Source of the DNA: Elymus sibiricus
Lineage: Eukaryota > Streptophyta > Magnoliopsida > Poales > Poaceae
DNA: 64,000 bases
Assembly (NCBI GenBank): GCA_039707655.1
Contig: CM077665.1
Location: forward strand, 78,617,954 to 78,681,953
Direction of reading: 5' to 3'
Under the pieces are notes generated by a model. It did not search any database. It saw nothing but the letters and a program-made list of their open reading frames with translations, and had not been told where the DNA came from. How positions within the stretch are numbered: position 1 is the first letter of the stretch; each line of letters begins with the position of its first letter. The translations under genes and the position numbers were made by a program. Shown piece after piece: positions 11,131 to 24,445 of the stretch.

Positions 11131-14100
11131 ATGTTGCTCATCGATTCGGTATTTTGCAACGGGAACAAATTTAGGATGAAGAGAAGTTGTAGCCATGGCG
11201 GCGATGGAACCCCCATCCGTCGATCCGCCAGACAAGCAGGTCAAGCACCAGAAGATTTACCACCTCCACCACCCCAAGCACCTACTACTGATCAGATTAT
11301 GAGAATGTTCGAGGAAAAGAGAAATCAGGACCTTATGGAACTATTGAAGAGTGTGCAGACAATGGTAGGTCAGAACAACAATCACAATGGATCCCACTCC
11401 AAACTGTCTGATTTCCAGCGCACAAAGCCACCCAACTTTGGTCAAGCCGTAGATCCGATAGAAGCAGATGACTGGTTAAGGACCATAGAAAAGAAGTTGG
11501 AAATAGCTCGTTGTGAGGATTCTGATAAGGTTCCATTTGCCACTCATTACCTGGAAGGGCCAGCAGCCGTATGGTGGGATAATGTCAAGGCAACATGGTC
11601 TTCTGAGGAAGAAATTACTTGGGAGAAGTTTAAGGAATTGTTCCGCAAATATCATATTCCCACCGGCATCATAAAGGTGAAGCAAAGGGAGTTCCTGGCA
11701 CTGACCCAAGGAGGCATGTCGGTAGCTGAGTACCTTAACAAGTTCAACAATCTGTCACGGTACTCTACTTATGATGTGGCCACCGAGGAGAGAAAGATAG
11801 ATCGGTTCTTGGGAGGACTGAACCACTCTCTCCGTTGTCAGCTATGCATGCTAGACTTTCCCAACTTTCAGACACTGGTGGACAAGGCTTTTATAGCCGA
11901 AAGGGAGCATAAGTCCGGAACGGACAACCATAAGAGGAAGTTCGAACCTAAGAAGGACAACCGGGAGCCATTTGCGCAGAAGCCACGTACTTGGCAGTCA
12001 GGTACCTCTGAGTACAAGCCTACCTGGAGCAATGGTGGCAACAATAACAAGACGGTGGAGCAGACCCAAACTTTCGGCAAACAACCCGTGATGGAGGACT
12101 GCCGCCGCAACAATACTTGCTTCACATGCGGCCAGAGTGGGCACTACACTAAACAGTGTCCCACCAATACGGGGAAGTCATCCACCGACAACAAGCCTCA
12201 AGTCAACAACATTGGACGTCGCCCCAAAAATAACGTCTGCCATGGACGTGTCCATCACATTTCTGCCGAAGAAGCCTGCGGAGCCCCAGAAGTGGTATTC
12301 GGTATGTTCCCTGTTAACAACATACCTACATTTATTCTATTTGATTCCGGGGCTTCCCACTCGTTTATTTCAAGAAGTTTCGCCACCTTGCACAAATTTC
12401 CTTCGTCCCTTTTGGACAAAACCACGGTGATACAATCCCCTGGCTCCCTGCTCAAAACCAACCTGATCTATAGAGATCTGGAAATTGTGATTCATGGAGT
12501 TAAGTTCCCAGCTGCACTTATTGCCATCGAATCCTCGGGGTTAGATGTGATATTGGGAATGGACTGGTTGGCACCGCACCAGGTGTGCATAAACTGTGCC
12601 AGCAGAACAGTGACACTGACCAACCCGATGGGACAAGTGGTACAGTTTCTTGCCAGCTCCATGAAGTCAAAGAAGGGAATGGCATATCAAACTACCGCCT
12701 CGGATATGAACTTAATTCCGGTAGTTTGTGAATTTCCCGATGTGTTTCCTGAGGAATTACCAGGGATGCCGCCTGACCAGGAGTTGGAATTCACAATTGA
12801 AGTAGTTCCCGGCACCACCCCTATTTATAAGAAATACTACCGCATGCCAGGACCGGAGTTGGCTGAGCTAAAGAAGCAACTGGATGAACTGTTGCAGAAA
12901 GGGTATATTCGCCCGAGCGTCTCACCTTGGGGATCACCAGTGCTCTTTGTCAAAAAGAAGGATGGAAGCTTACGCATGTGCGTAGACTACCGTCAGTTAA
13001 ATGAGGTCACCATTAAGAATAAGTACCCGCTCCCTCGCATAGATGATTTGTTTGACCAGCTGAATGGAGCTCGGGTATTCTCTAAGATTGACCTCCGAAC
13101 GGGATACCATCAGTTAAAGATTCGAAAGGAGGATATCCCCAAGACAGCATTCACTACCCGTTATGGACTGTACGAGTTTACGGTCATGTCATTTGGATTG
13201 ACGAATGCTCCGGCCTACTTCATGAGCATGATGAACAAAGTCTTTATGGACTTCTTGGATAAATTCGTGGTAGTATTCATTGATGATATCCTAATATACT
13301 CCAAGAACGAAGAGGAGCATAAGCAGCATCTTCGTACCGTTCTGGAAAGACTAAGGGAGCACCGCCTATATGTCAAATTCAGCAAGTGTGAATTCTGGCT
13401 AAAAGAGGTAGGATTCTTGGGGCACATTTTGTCAGCTCAAGGTATAGCCGTTGACCCTAGCAAGGTAACTGCGGTACTAAACTGGAAGACACCAACCACG
13501 GTAACTGAAGTCCGTAGTTTCTTGGGACTGGCCGGCTACTACCGACGTTTCATAGAAGGCTTCTCTAAGATAGCCAAGCCCCTGACAGAATTGCTCAAGA
13601 AGAATCAAAGGTTTGTCTGGACACCAGAATGTGACAGCAGTTTTCAGGAGTTAAAAACCAGACTCACTTCAACACCAGTTTTAGTCCTTCCAGACATACA
13701 TAAAAGCTTTGACATATACTGTGACGCTTCCAGACGAGGTATTGGCTACGTATTGATGCAAGAGGGGAAGGTTGTAGCCTATGCGTCCAGACAGCTACGA
13801 CCCCATGAAGAGAACTACCCCACCCATGATTTGGAGCTAGTAGCCGTGGTCCATGCTCTGAAGATTTGGAGGCATTACCTCATTGGTCAACGCTGTGAGA
13901 TATACACGGACCATAAGAGTCTCAAGTATATTTTCACACAACCTGATTTGAATCTCAGGCAACGAATATGGCTTGAGCTAGTCAAGGACTATGACGTTGG
14001 GGTGAACTATCATCCGGGGAAAGCCAATGTGGTCGCAGATGCTCTCAGTCGGAAGCAGAGCACTGTGAATGCACTTATGGTAGGTCTGCATCCAAGACTG

Positions 14101-15660
14101 CGGGAAGAGTTCGCCGAACTCAACATGGTGCTATGCGGACCAACTACCCCGGACACATTGGAAATTACCCCCACCCTTATGGAAGAAATTAAGAAGGCCC
14201 AGGAGCCAGACAAAGAAATCAAGAAGATTAAAGAATTGATTCCGAAAGGGAAGGCTAAGTCTTTCCATGTGGATGATCAAGGCACCGTATGGTTTGAAAA
14301 GCGGATATGCGTGCCTGATCAAGATAACTTGAGGCAGCAGATTCTCAAGGAAGCTCATGAGTCCTCATATTCCATTCATCCTGGAGGAACAAAAATGTAT
14401 CAGGACCTGCGAGAGACCTTTTGGTGGCCAGGATTGCGGAGAGATATAGCCTATTATGTCGCCTACTGCGACATTTGCAACAGGGTGAAGGCAGAACACC
14501 AGAAACCTGCAGGGTTACTGCAACCTTTACCCGTACCCCAATGGAAATGGGATGATATCTGTATGGACTTTATTGTGGGACTACCTAAGTCAGTCAAGGG
14601 CAACGACGCTATTTGGGTCATTGTGGACACACTTACGAAAGTGGCTCACTTCATTCTTGTAAAGACCACTTTCAATGCAAGTCAGTTGGCACAGCTTTAC
14701 GTGTCCCAAATAGTTAGCCTCCATGGAGTCCCTAAGTCCATCACATCCGACAAAGGTTCCCTGTTCACCTCAGCATTTTGGTTGCGCCTACATCAAGCAC
14801 TGGGAACCGAACTGAGGCATAGCACGGCATATCACCCACAGACCGATGGGCAGACGGAAAGGGTAAACCAGATACTAGAGGATATGCTTCGATCCTGTGT
14901 CCTTGCTCATGGAGCCAAATGGGAGGACAGTCTACCCTATGCCGAGTTCTCATACAACAACAGCTACCAAGCAAGCTTGAAGATGTCACCATTTGAGGCA
15001 TTATATGGGCGAAAGTGCCGCACCCCATTAAACTGGTCTCAGACCGGAGACAGCCGAATCTTTGGTACAGACTTGATGCTCGAGGCTGAGAGACAAGTAA
15101 AGGATATTCGGGAACGTCTTCGGGCAGCCAAGTCTCGGCAGAAAAGTTACTATGACCCTAAGCATCGGGAAGTGACTTTCGAACCTGGGGAATATGCATA
15201 TCTCCGAGTAACCCCGATGAAGGGAATAAAGAGATTCAATACTCGGGGAAAACTTGCACCAAGGTATATAGGCCCATTCCCGGTGATTGCTAGAAGAGGA
15301 AGAGTGGCATATCAATTGGAACTACCCTCAGAGCTATCAGATGTGCATGATGTCTTTCATATATCACAGCTAAGGAAATGCATTGCACCACCCATCAAAC
15401 AAGCGGATATGAGTGACTTAGAGCTGGCAAAAGATCTGACCTATGAAGAAAGACCTATTAAGATTTTGGATGAAATGGAAAGAACCACCAGGAGTAAGGT
15501 AATCCGATTCTATAAGGTGCTGTGGGAACATCACTCAGAGGAAGAGGCTACGTGGGAAAGAGAAGACTTCTTGAGATCTGCATACCCACATTTGTTCCCT
15601 GAGCAACCGAATCTCGAGGACGAGATTCATCCCAAAGGGGGTAGGTTTGTGACACCCTGA
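11131..15660 (+). CDS. Gag-pol polyprotein with C-terminal chromodomain
   Basis: One uninterrupted 1509-codon frame encodes the structural and replication proteins of the retrotransposon. In order: Gag (about residues 90-240), CCHC knuckle [14 protein letters not shown] (about 330), aspartic protease [11 protein letters not shown] (about 404), reverse transcriptase with FIDDILIY (about 716), RNase H with YCDAS (about 860), zinc-binding integrase N-terminus with CDICNRVK (about 1115), integrase core ([16 protein letters not shown] in QTERVNQ) and a chromodomain-like tail (EEATWERED). The first ATG is at 11131; a second at 11176 (MKRSCSHGG) could be the real start. The stop codon lies 13 bases inside the 3' LTR. 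Chromodomain plus Met PBS places it in the chromovirus branch, probably Tekay/Del. Confidence 0.95.
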   Translation: MLLIDSVFCNGNKFRMKRSCSHGGDGTPIRRSARQAGQAPEDLPPPPPQAPTTDQIMRMFEEKRNQDLMELLKSVQTMVGQNNNHNGSHSKLSDFQRTKPPNFGQAVDPIEADDWLRTIEKKLEIARCEDSDKVPFATHYLEGPAAVWWDNVKATWSSEEEITWEKFKELFRKYHIPTGIIKVKQREFLALTQGGMSVAEYLNKFNNLSRYSTYDVATEERKIDRFLGGLNHSLRCQLCMLDFPNFQTLVDKAFIAEREHKSGTDNHKRKFEPKKDNREPFAQKPRTWQSGTSEYKPTWSNGGNNNKTVEQTQTFGKQPVMEDCRRNNTCFTCGQSGHYTKQCPTNTGKSSTDNKPQVNNIGRRPKNNVCHGRVHHISAEEACGAPEVVFGMFPVNNIPTFILFDSGASHSFISRSFATLHKFPSSLLDKTTVIQSPGSLLKTNLIYRDLEIVIHGVKFPAALIAIESSGLDVILGMDWLAPHQVCINCASRTVTLTNPMGQVVQFLASSMKSKKGMAYQTTASDMNLIPVVCEFPDVFPEELPGMPPDQELEFTIEVVPGTTPIYKKYYRMPGPELAELKKQLDELLQKGYIRPSVSPWGSPVLFVKKKDGSLRMCVDYRQLNEVTIKNKYPLPRIDDLFDQLNGARVFSKIDLRTGYHQLKIRKEDIPKTAFTTRYGLYEFTVMSFGLTNAPAYFMSMMNKVFMDFLDKFVVVFIDDILIYSKNEEEHKQHLRTVLERLREHRLYVKFSKCEFWLKEVGFLGHILSAQGIAVDPSKVTAVLNWKTPTTVTEVRSFLGLAGYYRRFIEGFSKIAKPLTELLKKNQRFVWTPECDSSFQELKTRLTSTPVLVLPDIHKSFDIYCDASRRGIGYVLMQEGKVVAYASRQLRPHEENYPTHDLELVAVVHALKIWRHYLIGQRCEIYTDHKSLKYIFTQPDLNLRQRIWLELVKDYDVGVNYHPGKANVVADALSRKQSTVNALMVGLHPRLREEFAELNMVLCGPTTPDTLEITPTLMEEIKKAQEPDKEIKKIKELIPKGKAKSFHVDDQGTVWFEKRICVPDQDNLRQQILKEAHESSYSIHPGGTKMYQDLRETFWWPGLRRDIAYYVAYCDICNRVKAEHQKPAGLLQPLPVPQWKWDDICMDFIVGLPKSVKGNDAIWVIVDTLTKVAHFILVKTTFNASQLAQLYVSQIVSLHGVPKSITSDKGSLFTSAFWLRLHQALGTELRHSTAYHPQTDGQTERVNQILEDMLRSCVLAHGAKWEDSLPYAEFSYNNSYQASLKMSPFEALYGRKCRTPLNWSQTGDSRIFGTDLMLEAERQVKDIRERLRAAKSRQKSYYDPKHREVTFEPGEYAYLRVTPMKGIKRFNTRGKLAPRYIGPFPVIARRGRVAYQLELPSELSDVHDVFHISQLRKCIAPPIKQADMSDLELAKDLTYEERPIKILDEMERTTRSKVIRFYKVLWEHHSEEEATWEREDFLRSAYPHLFPEQPNLEDEIHPKGGRFVTP

Positions 15661-18600
15661 TTTTTGATAACTTTTTCTTTGCAAATTATTCTTGGTCTTA
15701 TTTTAAATTTGAATGGATTTTTCAAATTCTTCAATTGGTTTTGGATATTTGTGAATCTTTTCAAAGAGATTCCTAGTGTCATTATTTTCAAAAAAAAAAC
15801 CTTTTCTTTTATTTGAGAATTTCAGGCATAACCATGGGTTGCGAAGCAACCTATAGCTGTGATGCTCAGAAAATTCTCAAATAATTCCTAAAAATATTTT
15901 GGATCATTTCTTGCCTCAATCTTCAAAAACATTTCATGGTCTAGTTCAAATATTTTGCAAGACAATGTTGTTTTGCTCCTGGTCAGTCTGAACCTTTGTG
16001 AAGGAAGCATATGCTAGGGTCCTCTATGTGCTCTCAAAATTTTACAGCATGAGGACACCTACAAATGAGCTCCCTCCACCAAGTTTCAGCATCTGGAGAT
16101 TTTCAATGTGAGCAGCACTTCATCATTTGCATTCTGGACCAGATTTGCCTTTTGCACATGAACTGCCTTCAATTCTATTTCAAACCACCTCAAACTTGAC
16201 CAGTTTGTAGTCCTTCCATCGTAGATCTCTCCAGACAAGTTCCTTGGCTCATCCTCATCCTTATCTCATCTCCAGAACCTCCCCAAGTTTTCTGTCAGAA
16301 CCTGTAGCTGCCTATACCTCTCATCCCAGACCCTTTGTAGCCAAGTCAAGTGCTCAGGTGAGGTGAGGCTTCGACGGTCGACATGCCAGACAACTTTTCC
16401 CAGGCCAACGTGGCCCGTGGACACGGGCTGGAGTGGTGAGCACCGAGCTGGCATGCTTGTCGCCGCGCTCTGCACTGCGCCAGGCTCGGGTCACGTTGAG
16501 GCCGAAAGCTCGGGCAGAGCAAACGTTGTTTGAGCATGCCGACTACCTTCCCTGGTGACAGCTAGACCCCCTGGAAGCCTCGCCTGCGCCGGAGACGCCC
16601 TCGCCGGCCGCCGCGTCATCGCCGCCCTGTTCGGCCCGTGGCTGCACTGTGGTCGAGCGTCGTCATCTTCCTCCTGAGCCATCCCTTCGAGCATTCAATG
16701 CCCCTGCTTTCTCCCGTCCTCTCACCCGCAAGGAGCCGGCCAGCGCGGCGTACGGCTCGCCGGCACCATGGCCGCATCTAGCCGCTTCGGGAGAGCTCCC
16801 CGTTCGCCCGTTCCTGGCTATAAATAGCCATGCCCCGTGCTGCCTAGCTCCTCACCCCTCTCCTCCTTCCTCCAATCGAGCGCCAGCAGCAGGAACCCGA
16901 GGCAGAGAGGCCTCTGGCCTCGAGCTCAGCCGGAGCTCCGCCGCCAAGCCGTCCCCGTTGCCAGCCCCCTCATCTTCTCCTCTGCCCCAACCGAGCCTTC
17001 AGTCGTGATCAGTGGACCTCTGTGGTGCTTCCGGACCCTTCCCTGAGTCGAACGGCCGCCGGAATCCTCGACTCCGACGACCACCGTAGCTGCTGCCCGC
17101 CGGAGAAGAAGGGCGCGTCGCCGTCCAGCCATCTCCAGGGGAGCTACGGGTACAGGGAGGACCGTCTTCGAGTGCCCAGTCGATCCCCGTCGTCTCCCAG
17201 CGCCGCCGCCGTCCCTATCGCCGGTGAGCGCCGCCGGAGCCCCGCCTCTCTCTGCCCTCTCTCTCCCTCCTCTGTTTAAACGGGCCGGGCCCCACTTGCC
17301 AGCGTCCGGCCGAAGCGGTAAGTGGAAGCGCCCGGGGCGATTACGCCTTCGGCGTGGCCCGGTTCTGTTTTTCCTTTTTGGATTTATTTAAACAGATTTG
17401 ACCAGCAACTTTGACCATGGATATCTTTTTATAAAAAAGTCCAATTGACCTGATTCTTTTTGCATTGTGTTCCTAATAAAATACTTGGTTTTCTGACCAA
17501 GTTTGACATTTTTCCAATGTCTACAGAATATTTGGTTGACAAAATGGCATTATGTGACATTTTCAATTATATTTGAAAATTATTTCAGAGGGAGAATTTG
17601 GTGCTTTTGAAGGTCAAGAGTGCCCAACCCACCCAACAGAGCAAGGCAAGCCATGATACCCATCTTGTGCATGCATTTCAATAGCATTGCATTTTCATAC
17701 GCAATAGGTTGATTTATTGAGTATATTTATTCCATAATATTAAATGATGCTCAAGAACTATATTAAACCACATCAATTGGCTATAAACTTAGTGGTTGAT
17801 CTTGAGCCACCTGTCCGGGCATAATCGTGCAACCACATTTGCCGGTATGGGACGGCCCTGACCGGGTCTGACTGCGTGATCTTTCACCGGTACTACCAAA
17901 GAGGGAAGGTTAGGCGCGGCGTGCTACCCTGGCCCGGTAAGCGGCGATAACCTTGTGGGCCCAGTTGAGTTTGTGCCGGCGTCCCCGTTTGGGACAGTTT
18001 AGTTTGGCCACGACGGTGGCAGGTGTCATGAGGACACATGGGCCACCCAAGGCTGACCTCCGAGGGAGGAAAAGTGCCGGTGGTGCGATGAAAGAGTCAC
18101 GAGTCAGGCAAGTTTTGTCGGAACATCGTTGGTCCACCCGAATGGGAGCACGAGGCCATGAGTTCCGTGGTGTGGGTAAAGTGTGCAACCTCTGCAGAGT
18201 GTCAAATCTATTCGAATAGCCGTGTCCACGGTAATGGACGACCCGTTCAGACCTCAGTAGCTGATCAACCAAGTTAATGATATTAATGATGGAAGAACTC
18301 GTCGCATGACCGGAAGTACTCGGTGAGTATTCCGAGGGTTGTGAGACAACCCTGAGAGTAAGTTAATGCTCAGTACCGTAAGTGCATGGTGATTGATGTA
18401 CTGTGCTATGTTATTGTTTGCTGCATTTCTTGGTTGTCGTGAGCTTGCGAGTACATTCAAAGTACTCACCTGGCGTATCATGCCAGATGCAGGAGAATCA
18501 TAGGACGGAGGTCCTGAAGGTGCTGGCTACGCTAACTAAGATGTGTCCACAGCAGTGTCCCTGTGGATGGACTTGCGCTACGTTCCGCTACGCAGTAGGA

Positions 18601-18823
18601 GTTATTGGTGTTCCGAGGCCCTGTGTGTGACATAAATAATGTGGATATTGTCATAGCACCGAGGATGCCTTTGGCCTCGTCACCATTGTAATATATGAGT
18701 TTGTACCCGTATCCTATCAATAAAGTCTGTTCAGTTCTGTTCCAAGTTGTTGTGTATTTCCAGAGGACATGATCCTTGGGCTGGAAATATTGGTAATCCG
18801 GTTCTGTGAGCCGGGGTGCCACA
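15648..18823 (+). repeat. 3' LTR of the chromovirus
   Basis: Same length as the 5' LTR and about 99.3 percent identical by my count. Differences are single bases, for example near 15701, 15967 and 18179. Ends GGTGCCACA, followed by TSD GGCTT. Confidence 0.95.
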
Positions 18824-18828
18824 GGCTT

Positions 18829-20016
18829 CGTAGGGAGTGCGGATCAGGAGAGGATCTGGCCAATCGGCGGTGATGGATCCCCGGAGCCACGGCTCCGGTC
18901 ATGGCGGTGGCGGCGTCCCCTCTGGCGGGGATGACTGGCCAGGTGGTGAGTCCTTGTGGCGGCGCCGGTGGCGGCGGATCTCGGGATCCCGCTCTTGGGG
19001 ACGACGCCGGACGCACGTGGTGGCCGGAGCTTCCTCCAACGTCGACGGCGCTTGATGCGGGATCGTGGCGGCTATCGTTGTTGTATGGGTGACGACAACG
19101 GCTGGCGCGAGGGTGGGTGCTCCCTGTAGTGCCCGAAATCGGGGCGGCGGCCCATCTTCGATGGCGGTGGACGCCGGGGTCATGTGGGCGAATCGGAGTC
19201 TGGATCTCGAGGTGGCGACGGCCTTTCTGAGGCTGGTGGCGGTATGGGACGTCCCCTCCATCATCAGATCGGGTTCGATGCGTCTCGGCAGGTGACACAT
19301 GCATGCCTCTTTCAGAGTTGACGGGCAGTGCCTATCGCCGGCAGGTGAAGCCACCGGCAGATGCGCCGCTGGCGGATGCTATGCACGACGTCTTATGCGG
19401 AGACGTCAAGTCATGCCTGCTACAGACAGGTGATGCATGGTGGCTCTAGCGGAGGTGTCATGTTTAGCTTGTTGTTGCTGGATCGAAGGTGGTGCGACAG
19501 TAGCGGGAGGCAGGCAGTATGGGACGTCTTTGTCTTTCGTTGTCTTTTTCAGAGGTATCCGACTATCGAGGCGTCGGTAATAGGATAAGGGCGGATGGTA
19601 CAGACGGCTTTAATGATGACTTTATGCACTGCGGTGAAAACACAAGATCTCTGATTGGGCTATGTCGACGCGCGCCTGCGTCGTGTCCTTGCTGAAGGTG
19701 GTGGATTGAAACCTGACTTTGAGGATGAAAATCCGGAGTTCAACCTTGTGGTGCACTCGCCATCATCGGCGCATGTGCGGTGATTCCTTCTTGAAGGCGT
19801 GGTCTAGGAGTTGTGTATTTTCATTTTGATGTCGTCCTGTAACCTAGGGTTAGTGGCTATTTGATGAAGTTACTGTCGCGAGGCATGCGGCCTCGAATTT
19901 TTCTTTCGCTTTTTTTTTGGGTCGATATTATTCGGCTGTTGGATTTTCATCTTTAATAATATGGTTGTGTGCATCAAAAGATGCAGAGGCCGGGGTATTC
20001 CTCCTTTTCAACAAAA
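18829..20016 (+). mobile_element. LINE, right part with 3' end
   Basis: GC-rich sequence resumes after the TSD of the inserted Gypsy element and ends with ATGCAGAGGCCGGGGTATTC followed by CTCCTTTTC and an A-rich stretch. This 3'-end signature is common to Triticeae LINEs. No endonuclease or reverse transcriptase motif is visible, so the copy is short and defective. Confidence 0.65.
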
Positions 20017-21530
20017 AAACCAATTTTGTGATTTGTTTATCCGGTGTTTCCCTTTCTTCTGGTGGTTTTGTTTGTACAGGGTTTAGGACAGATTTTTATT
20101 TTTTAAATTATTGATTTTTTTCTCTATTCATTTTTTCCTATTTTATATGTTCTAAAATTTATATAGATAATTTTGTTTTAACATGGGGATAATTTTCTAA
20201 AACAAATTCATGATTATAACCAAAAACACGATGTACCTTTTGTTAATAAACATCATAATCCTTTTGTACATAAAACATGATTTTTTAAAAAAATAGGATG
20301 AACATCTTTCAAATAAACGAAGTTCACTTTTTTAGTAACGATGAATATTTTATTAAATGGTGACATCTTCTAAATTAATATATTTTTAATTTGCAAACAT
20401 TGTTGAAATTTGTCATTAACATAAAATTTTGCGTAAGAATATATTATTCATCCTGGGCAATCCCTCTAATGGACTGTATTCCATTGTAACGTGCAAGTGC
20501 GTATTTACTAGAAAACCCTATTTTCCCACATTACATCAAATAGTTAGGGCTTTGCACAAGGGCGGCACAATTTCATTTTATTTTGTTTTGTCTGTTTCTT
20601 TGTTTCCCCTTTTCACGTTAATTTTTCTTTATGTTTTTTTACATTTTTTTAAAAAAGTATTCACATATTTCAAAAAATTATTCATATTTTCAAAAATGTT
20701 CCTGCTTTCCATTTTTGTTCAGAAATATAAAAAATAGTTCAGAACTTCAAAACAGGTTTAGAATATTTCTAAATCTGATTCCAAAAAAAAAACGAATTTG
20801 TAAAAATTCTCACGTTTTCAAATTGGTTCTTGCTTTTTTTAAAAAATTACACAATTTCAAAAAAATCCATTTTTAAAAAATCACAAATTTAAAATGTGTT
20901 TGCATTTTAAAAAATTGTTTGGAACTATAAAAAATATAAAAACTAAAAAAGTGTTCACACTTTCCAACAAAATTGAAATTGTGTTCACATTGTTTAGAAA
21001 ATATTGGATTTTGAAAAATTCTTTCCTTTCATAAAATTCTTCATAATTTTCAAAAAATGTCCTGAAATTTTCAATAGTGTTTGAATGTGCCACAGAATTT
21101 ATTTCTTAATGTTTTGCATATTCATTTGTCACTTATACCTGTCCGGTGAACTGGCTAGCAACACCCGTAAGCACTTGTTAATCCTAAATGCTAGAAAGTG
21201 CAGCTGCACTTTTCGGTCAATCTGAGCGCACGCTCACAAACCCAAGGATGCAACAGACTAATCCCAGATTTAGAAAACTGTTCATCCATCCATTCTATTT
21301 ATGGAAATATTTTTCAACTGTAGTGCGTTGATTTTTCTTCACCTCCTCCGACCAACCGTGTGAACCTGGCGATGATGCAACGTGCATTAATTCCTGTACA
21401 AGAAAATTCAAAAAGTTAAAACTTTCAAACCGCGTGTCAGAATTATGATCCGCTTTCACTGTTGGTTTCCTCATGACGATCTCTTCAAAACTAGATCCCA
21501 TATGAATATGTTTTAATGATTTTTTTGAAA
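20017..21530. other. AT-rich DNA, no gene seen
   Basis: Many short degenerate repeats of the type TTCAAAAAAT and GTTCACATTT between 20280 and 21080. Frames here are composition artefacts. Confidence 0.5.
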
Positions 21531-22800
21531 AGCAACTTTGATGCTAGATGAGGCAAGTTTAGTGCTAAACATGAGCAACTTCGATGCTAGAAGAATTGAA
21601 CCATGTGTATAAGTGAATTCGCCTAGTAGCCTCCTACTTAGTTGTGTGCAATAGTGCAATAGGTGGTTACCATGGTTGCTAAGTTGCATACATCGAAAAC
21701 TAAGTTGTACATAGTTTCATTGCCTACCATATTATGAAAGTTGCTCACGGTAAAGTGAGAAGTTGTCTAACTTGGTTTCTAAGTTGTCTGCCTTAGAAAC
21801 CAAGTTGCCTACATCGCTACGAAGCTGCTTACGGGTGATCGCCAATTGCCTAAAATACTATGAAAGTTGTCCATCAGGGGAGCTGAGTTGCCAACGCTAC
21901 TGAGCGTGCGGTAGTTGGCTAGCCAGGTTGCGGGTGTTAGATTAGAATGCATATGGGGTTATCAGAAGTTTCATAGCGGAGAGGTTCAGACAATTGCACA
22001 CAAATCTATGCAATTTCTTGATTTTTGGTCTAGTTGCCTACGAGAATCATTGAAATCTTCAAATATAATGATGGAAAACACACATGAGTTGGCTAGGCAG
22101 GTCGCGACGAGCTCTTCAAAACAAAACCCGACATGGATATGTTTATTTAATATTTTTTAAAGCAACTTTCATGCAAGATGGGGCAACTTTAATGCTAAAC
22201 AAAAGCAACTTCATTGCATTAAAAATAACTAATTAGCAACAACAAGCAACTAACTAATGATACAGAACAACTTCGAAACATAGGTAGATAACATCACATC
22301 ACCTTCATAAGCAACTTTCTTTCTACAAGAGGCAACTTTAGTTCTAAAAGCAGGCAACTTCACTACATTTTGTGTCTTAGTTAATTTTGCCTAATATTCT
22401 CCTAAATTCCTCGCCAGTACCTCTAAGTTGCCTATTGTTCATGCTCGTATATTGTTGTTTCTAAATTGCCTATAATACTATGAAGTCATCTACCGGTGAT
22501 GCTCTTGTGCATGCTATTGCTAGTTAACATAGGCAACATGACGGTGAATCTAGGCCACTTTAGAGTGTTTGTAGGCAACTTAGAAAAACAATAATAAATA
22601 ACTTCATATTATTCTAGGCAACTATTTTGCAAAGTTAGGCAACTGAGCAGCAATTGTAGGCAACTAATTAACAATAGCAGGCAACTATAGGCAATTTATA
22701 GCATTTATAGGTAATTGAACATAAAGCGTAGGCAACCGACCATCAACAATGTGCAACTGAGTAGTCATGATACGCAATTGGGATAATGTTAGCAAAATTA
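21531..22800. repeat. Region dense in GCAACTT/AAGTTGC motifs
   Basis: GGCAACTT, GCAACTTT, AAGTTGCC and close variants recur every 20-60 bases in both orientations, without strict period. I see no coding frame. Such motif-dense regions are often internal parts of DNA transposons, but no ends are seen. Confidence 0.5.
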
Positions 22801-24026
22801 ACAGATACACATAGTGCAGTGAAGTTACTTTGTATGTAGCACTGAAGATACCTTATGTTTTGTTTGATTTATCTCGTATTTACGCAAACCAACCTAATAG
22901 TCAGTCCTACTAGGCCAAAAAGAAAATTTGCTTCACTATAGCACTATAGTTGCCTCCATTGCATCCAAAGTTGCTCTGAAACAAAGTTTGACGAAACCTA
23001 CTCATGTGGGATCTAGTTTTAAAGAACTCGTCGTGAAAACCAGACAGTGAAAACGGAACAGGATTTCGATGCTTGAATCAAAAGTTATGGCTTTTACAAC
23101 ATTTTAAGCCCCTAAATAAATGCACGTGGACACAGGATCTAGGCTGATTCCATCAATAGCCATATGCGCACGGGATGTGTCCAAATAATTTCTTTTTGTA
23201 ATGTAGACAGTTGGACACAAGGACATGTAGTTACTATATACAGTATATGGTTGTGCGCTCCAAACAGCAAATAAGAGCAACGGCGCTCCCTAGCCATGTG
23301 CCTTGTTAGTTTGTTTTGAGTTTTAACATCGAGCGGTCCTTTTTCTTTTGTGAAATACTGGTACATGCCGCGCTGGCCGCAACGCTCACCAACGGGCCGA
23401 CCAAGTCAGCTCTACATCTGCACCGCCCCCCTCCTGTTTGTCGGAAAATGTTAAATATCGGAGCTCCCCGCGTTACCCTCCTATCTAGCACCATGTAAAT
23501 TCACATTTGACACTCCATGCATCATCTCTCCATTATATAGGATACGCATGGGTGCGTCGTATATGAAGATTCCCAGGGTGCTACCGGAGGATTAGAAGGT
23601 CTCTCCATTGACATGTGATTCACGAAATCACTAGTTAAGAGGTACCTCCCCCGAGGTCACTTCACATCACGCCTTAGCGCAACAAGTGTTGTGACGTTGT
23701 GCATCGAGAGGCTTTTCCACTGCGCCCTACTATTGACACATCGTGTAATGAGAGATGATGCCTATTTCCCGGTTTTTAGTTTTTCTGGTTCAGGTTTTTC
23801 CTATTATACTTTACTCCTTAAACCTTTTAGTTCTCTTACCTTTTCGTGTTTCTCGGTTTGTGTTTCTCCTTCTGCCTCACTCCGTTGTCAGGCCTTCTCA
23901 CTTGTTTACTCCACCTTTGTTGCCATACAACACTCCTTCCTCTCTTTGAGGGGTGTTGTCGGGTGGTACCAGACGGTCAAGCTCAGCGCGTCCACCTTGC
24001 CTTGTTAGACCATGGATGAAGATGAC
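22801..24026. other. No gene seen
   Basis: No convincing frame, no terminal repeats. A pyrimidine-rich open frame at 23691-24008 looks like chance. Confidence 0.45.
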
Positions 24027-24175
24027 CAGTGGCGAAGCCAGGATTGAGCCAAGGCCTAGGCCCCATGTTTGCTACAATGTTGCTACAGTGCTAAACAGTG
24101 TTCGGGATGCTACAGTCAACAAAGGATTTCTGCCACACGCCCTGGGCCCAGGCCTGGGTCTTGTCTCCGCCGCTG
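24027..24175. mobile_element. Small hAT-type MITE, 149 bp
   Basis: The left end CAGTGGCGAAGCCAGG pairs with the right end GTCTCCGCCGCTG as an imperfect inverted repeat of the CAGTGGCGGAGCC kind. The flanks AAGATGAC (24019-24026) and AAGATGAT (24176-24183) form an 8-bp duplication with one mismatch, the hAT length. Confidence 0.7.
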
Positions 24176-24211
24176 AAGATGATGACCTCCTACTCTTGGT
24201 TGAGCGATCAT

Positions 24212-24445
24212 GATTTTTTTCAGAAGTATGTCAAAATTTGTAGCAAATTTGAAAATTGTATGGCGAAATGAAAAAATACCGAATCTATCATCCCGTCGGC
24301 CTGCGGTGGGCCGAAAGGGGCCCTGTCGGCCAGCAGTGGGCCGAGCGCGTGCTGTCGGCCAACAGTAGGCCGACAGGGGCGCTGTCGGCCACCAGAAGGC
24401 CGAAAGCTGGCTGTCGGCCACCAGTTGGCCGAAAGCGGGCTGTCG
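24212..24445 (+). repeat. MULE 1 left terminal inverted repeat
   Basis: The outer 80 bases are AT-rich and the inner part is an array of about 30-bp units beginning GTCGGCC at 24295, 24325, 24354, 24384 and 24413, with a last partial at 24442. Each unit also contains the complement GGCCGA, so each is nearly palindromic. The same order of units, inverted, occurs at 44441-44668. Confidence 0.9.

Larger units (their letters stand above)
6754..18823 (+). mobile_element. Complete Gypsy chromovirus (Tekay/Del-type), 12.07 kb
   Basis: Two LTRs of 3176 bp each (6754-9929 and 15648-18823) start TGTGACACC and end GGTGCCACA. They are flanked by the 5-bp TSD GGCTT (6749-6753, 18824-18828). A primer-binding site complementary to initiator tRNA-Met (9935-9952), a purine tract before the 3' LTR (about 15633-15645) and an open gag-pol frame with a C-terminal chromodomain complete it. 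I counted about 21 differences between the LTRs (about 0.7 percent). At 1.3e-8 substitutions per site per year that gives roughly 0.25 million years. The intact frame supports a recently active copy. Confidence 0.95.

Noticed and set aside
23691..24008. 105-codon plus-strand frame
   Set aside because: Pyrimidine-rich chance frame without splice context or motif.
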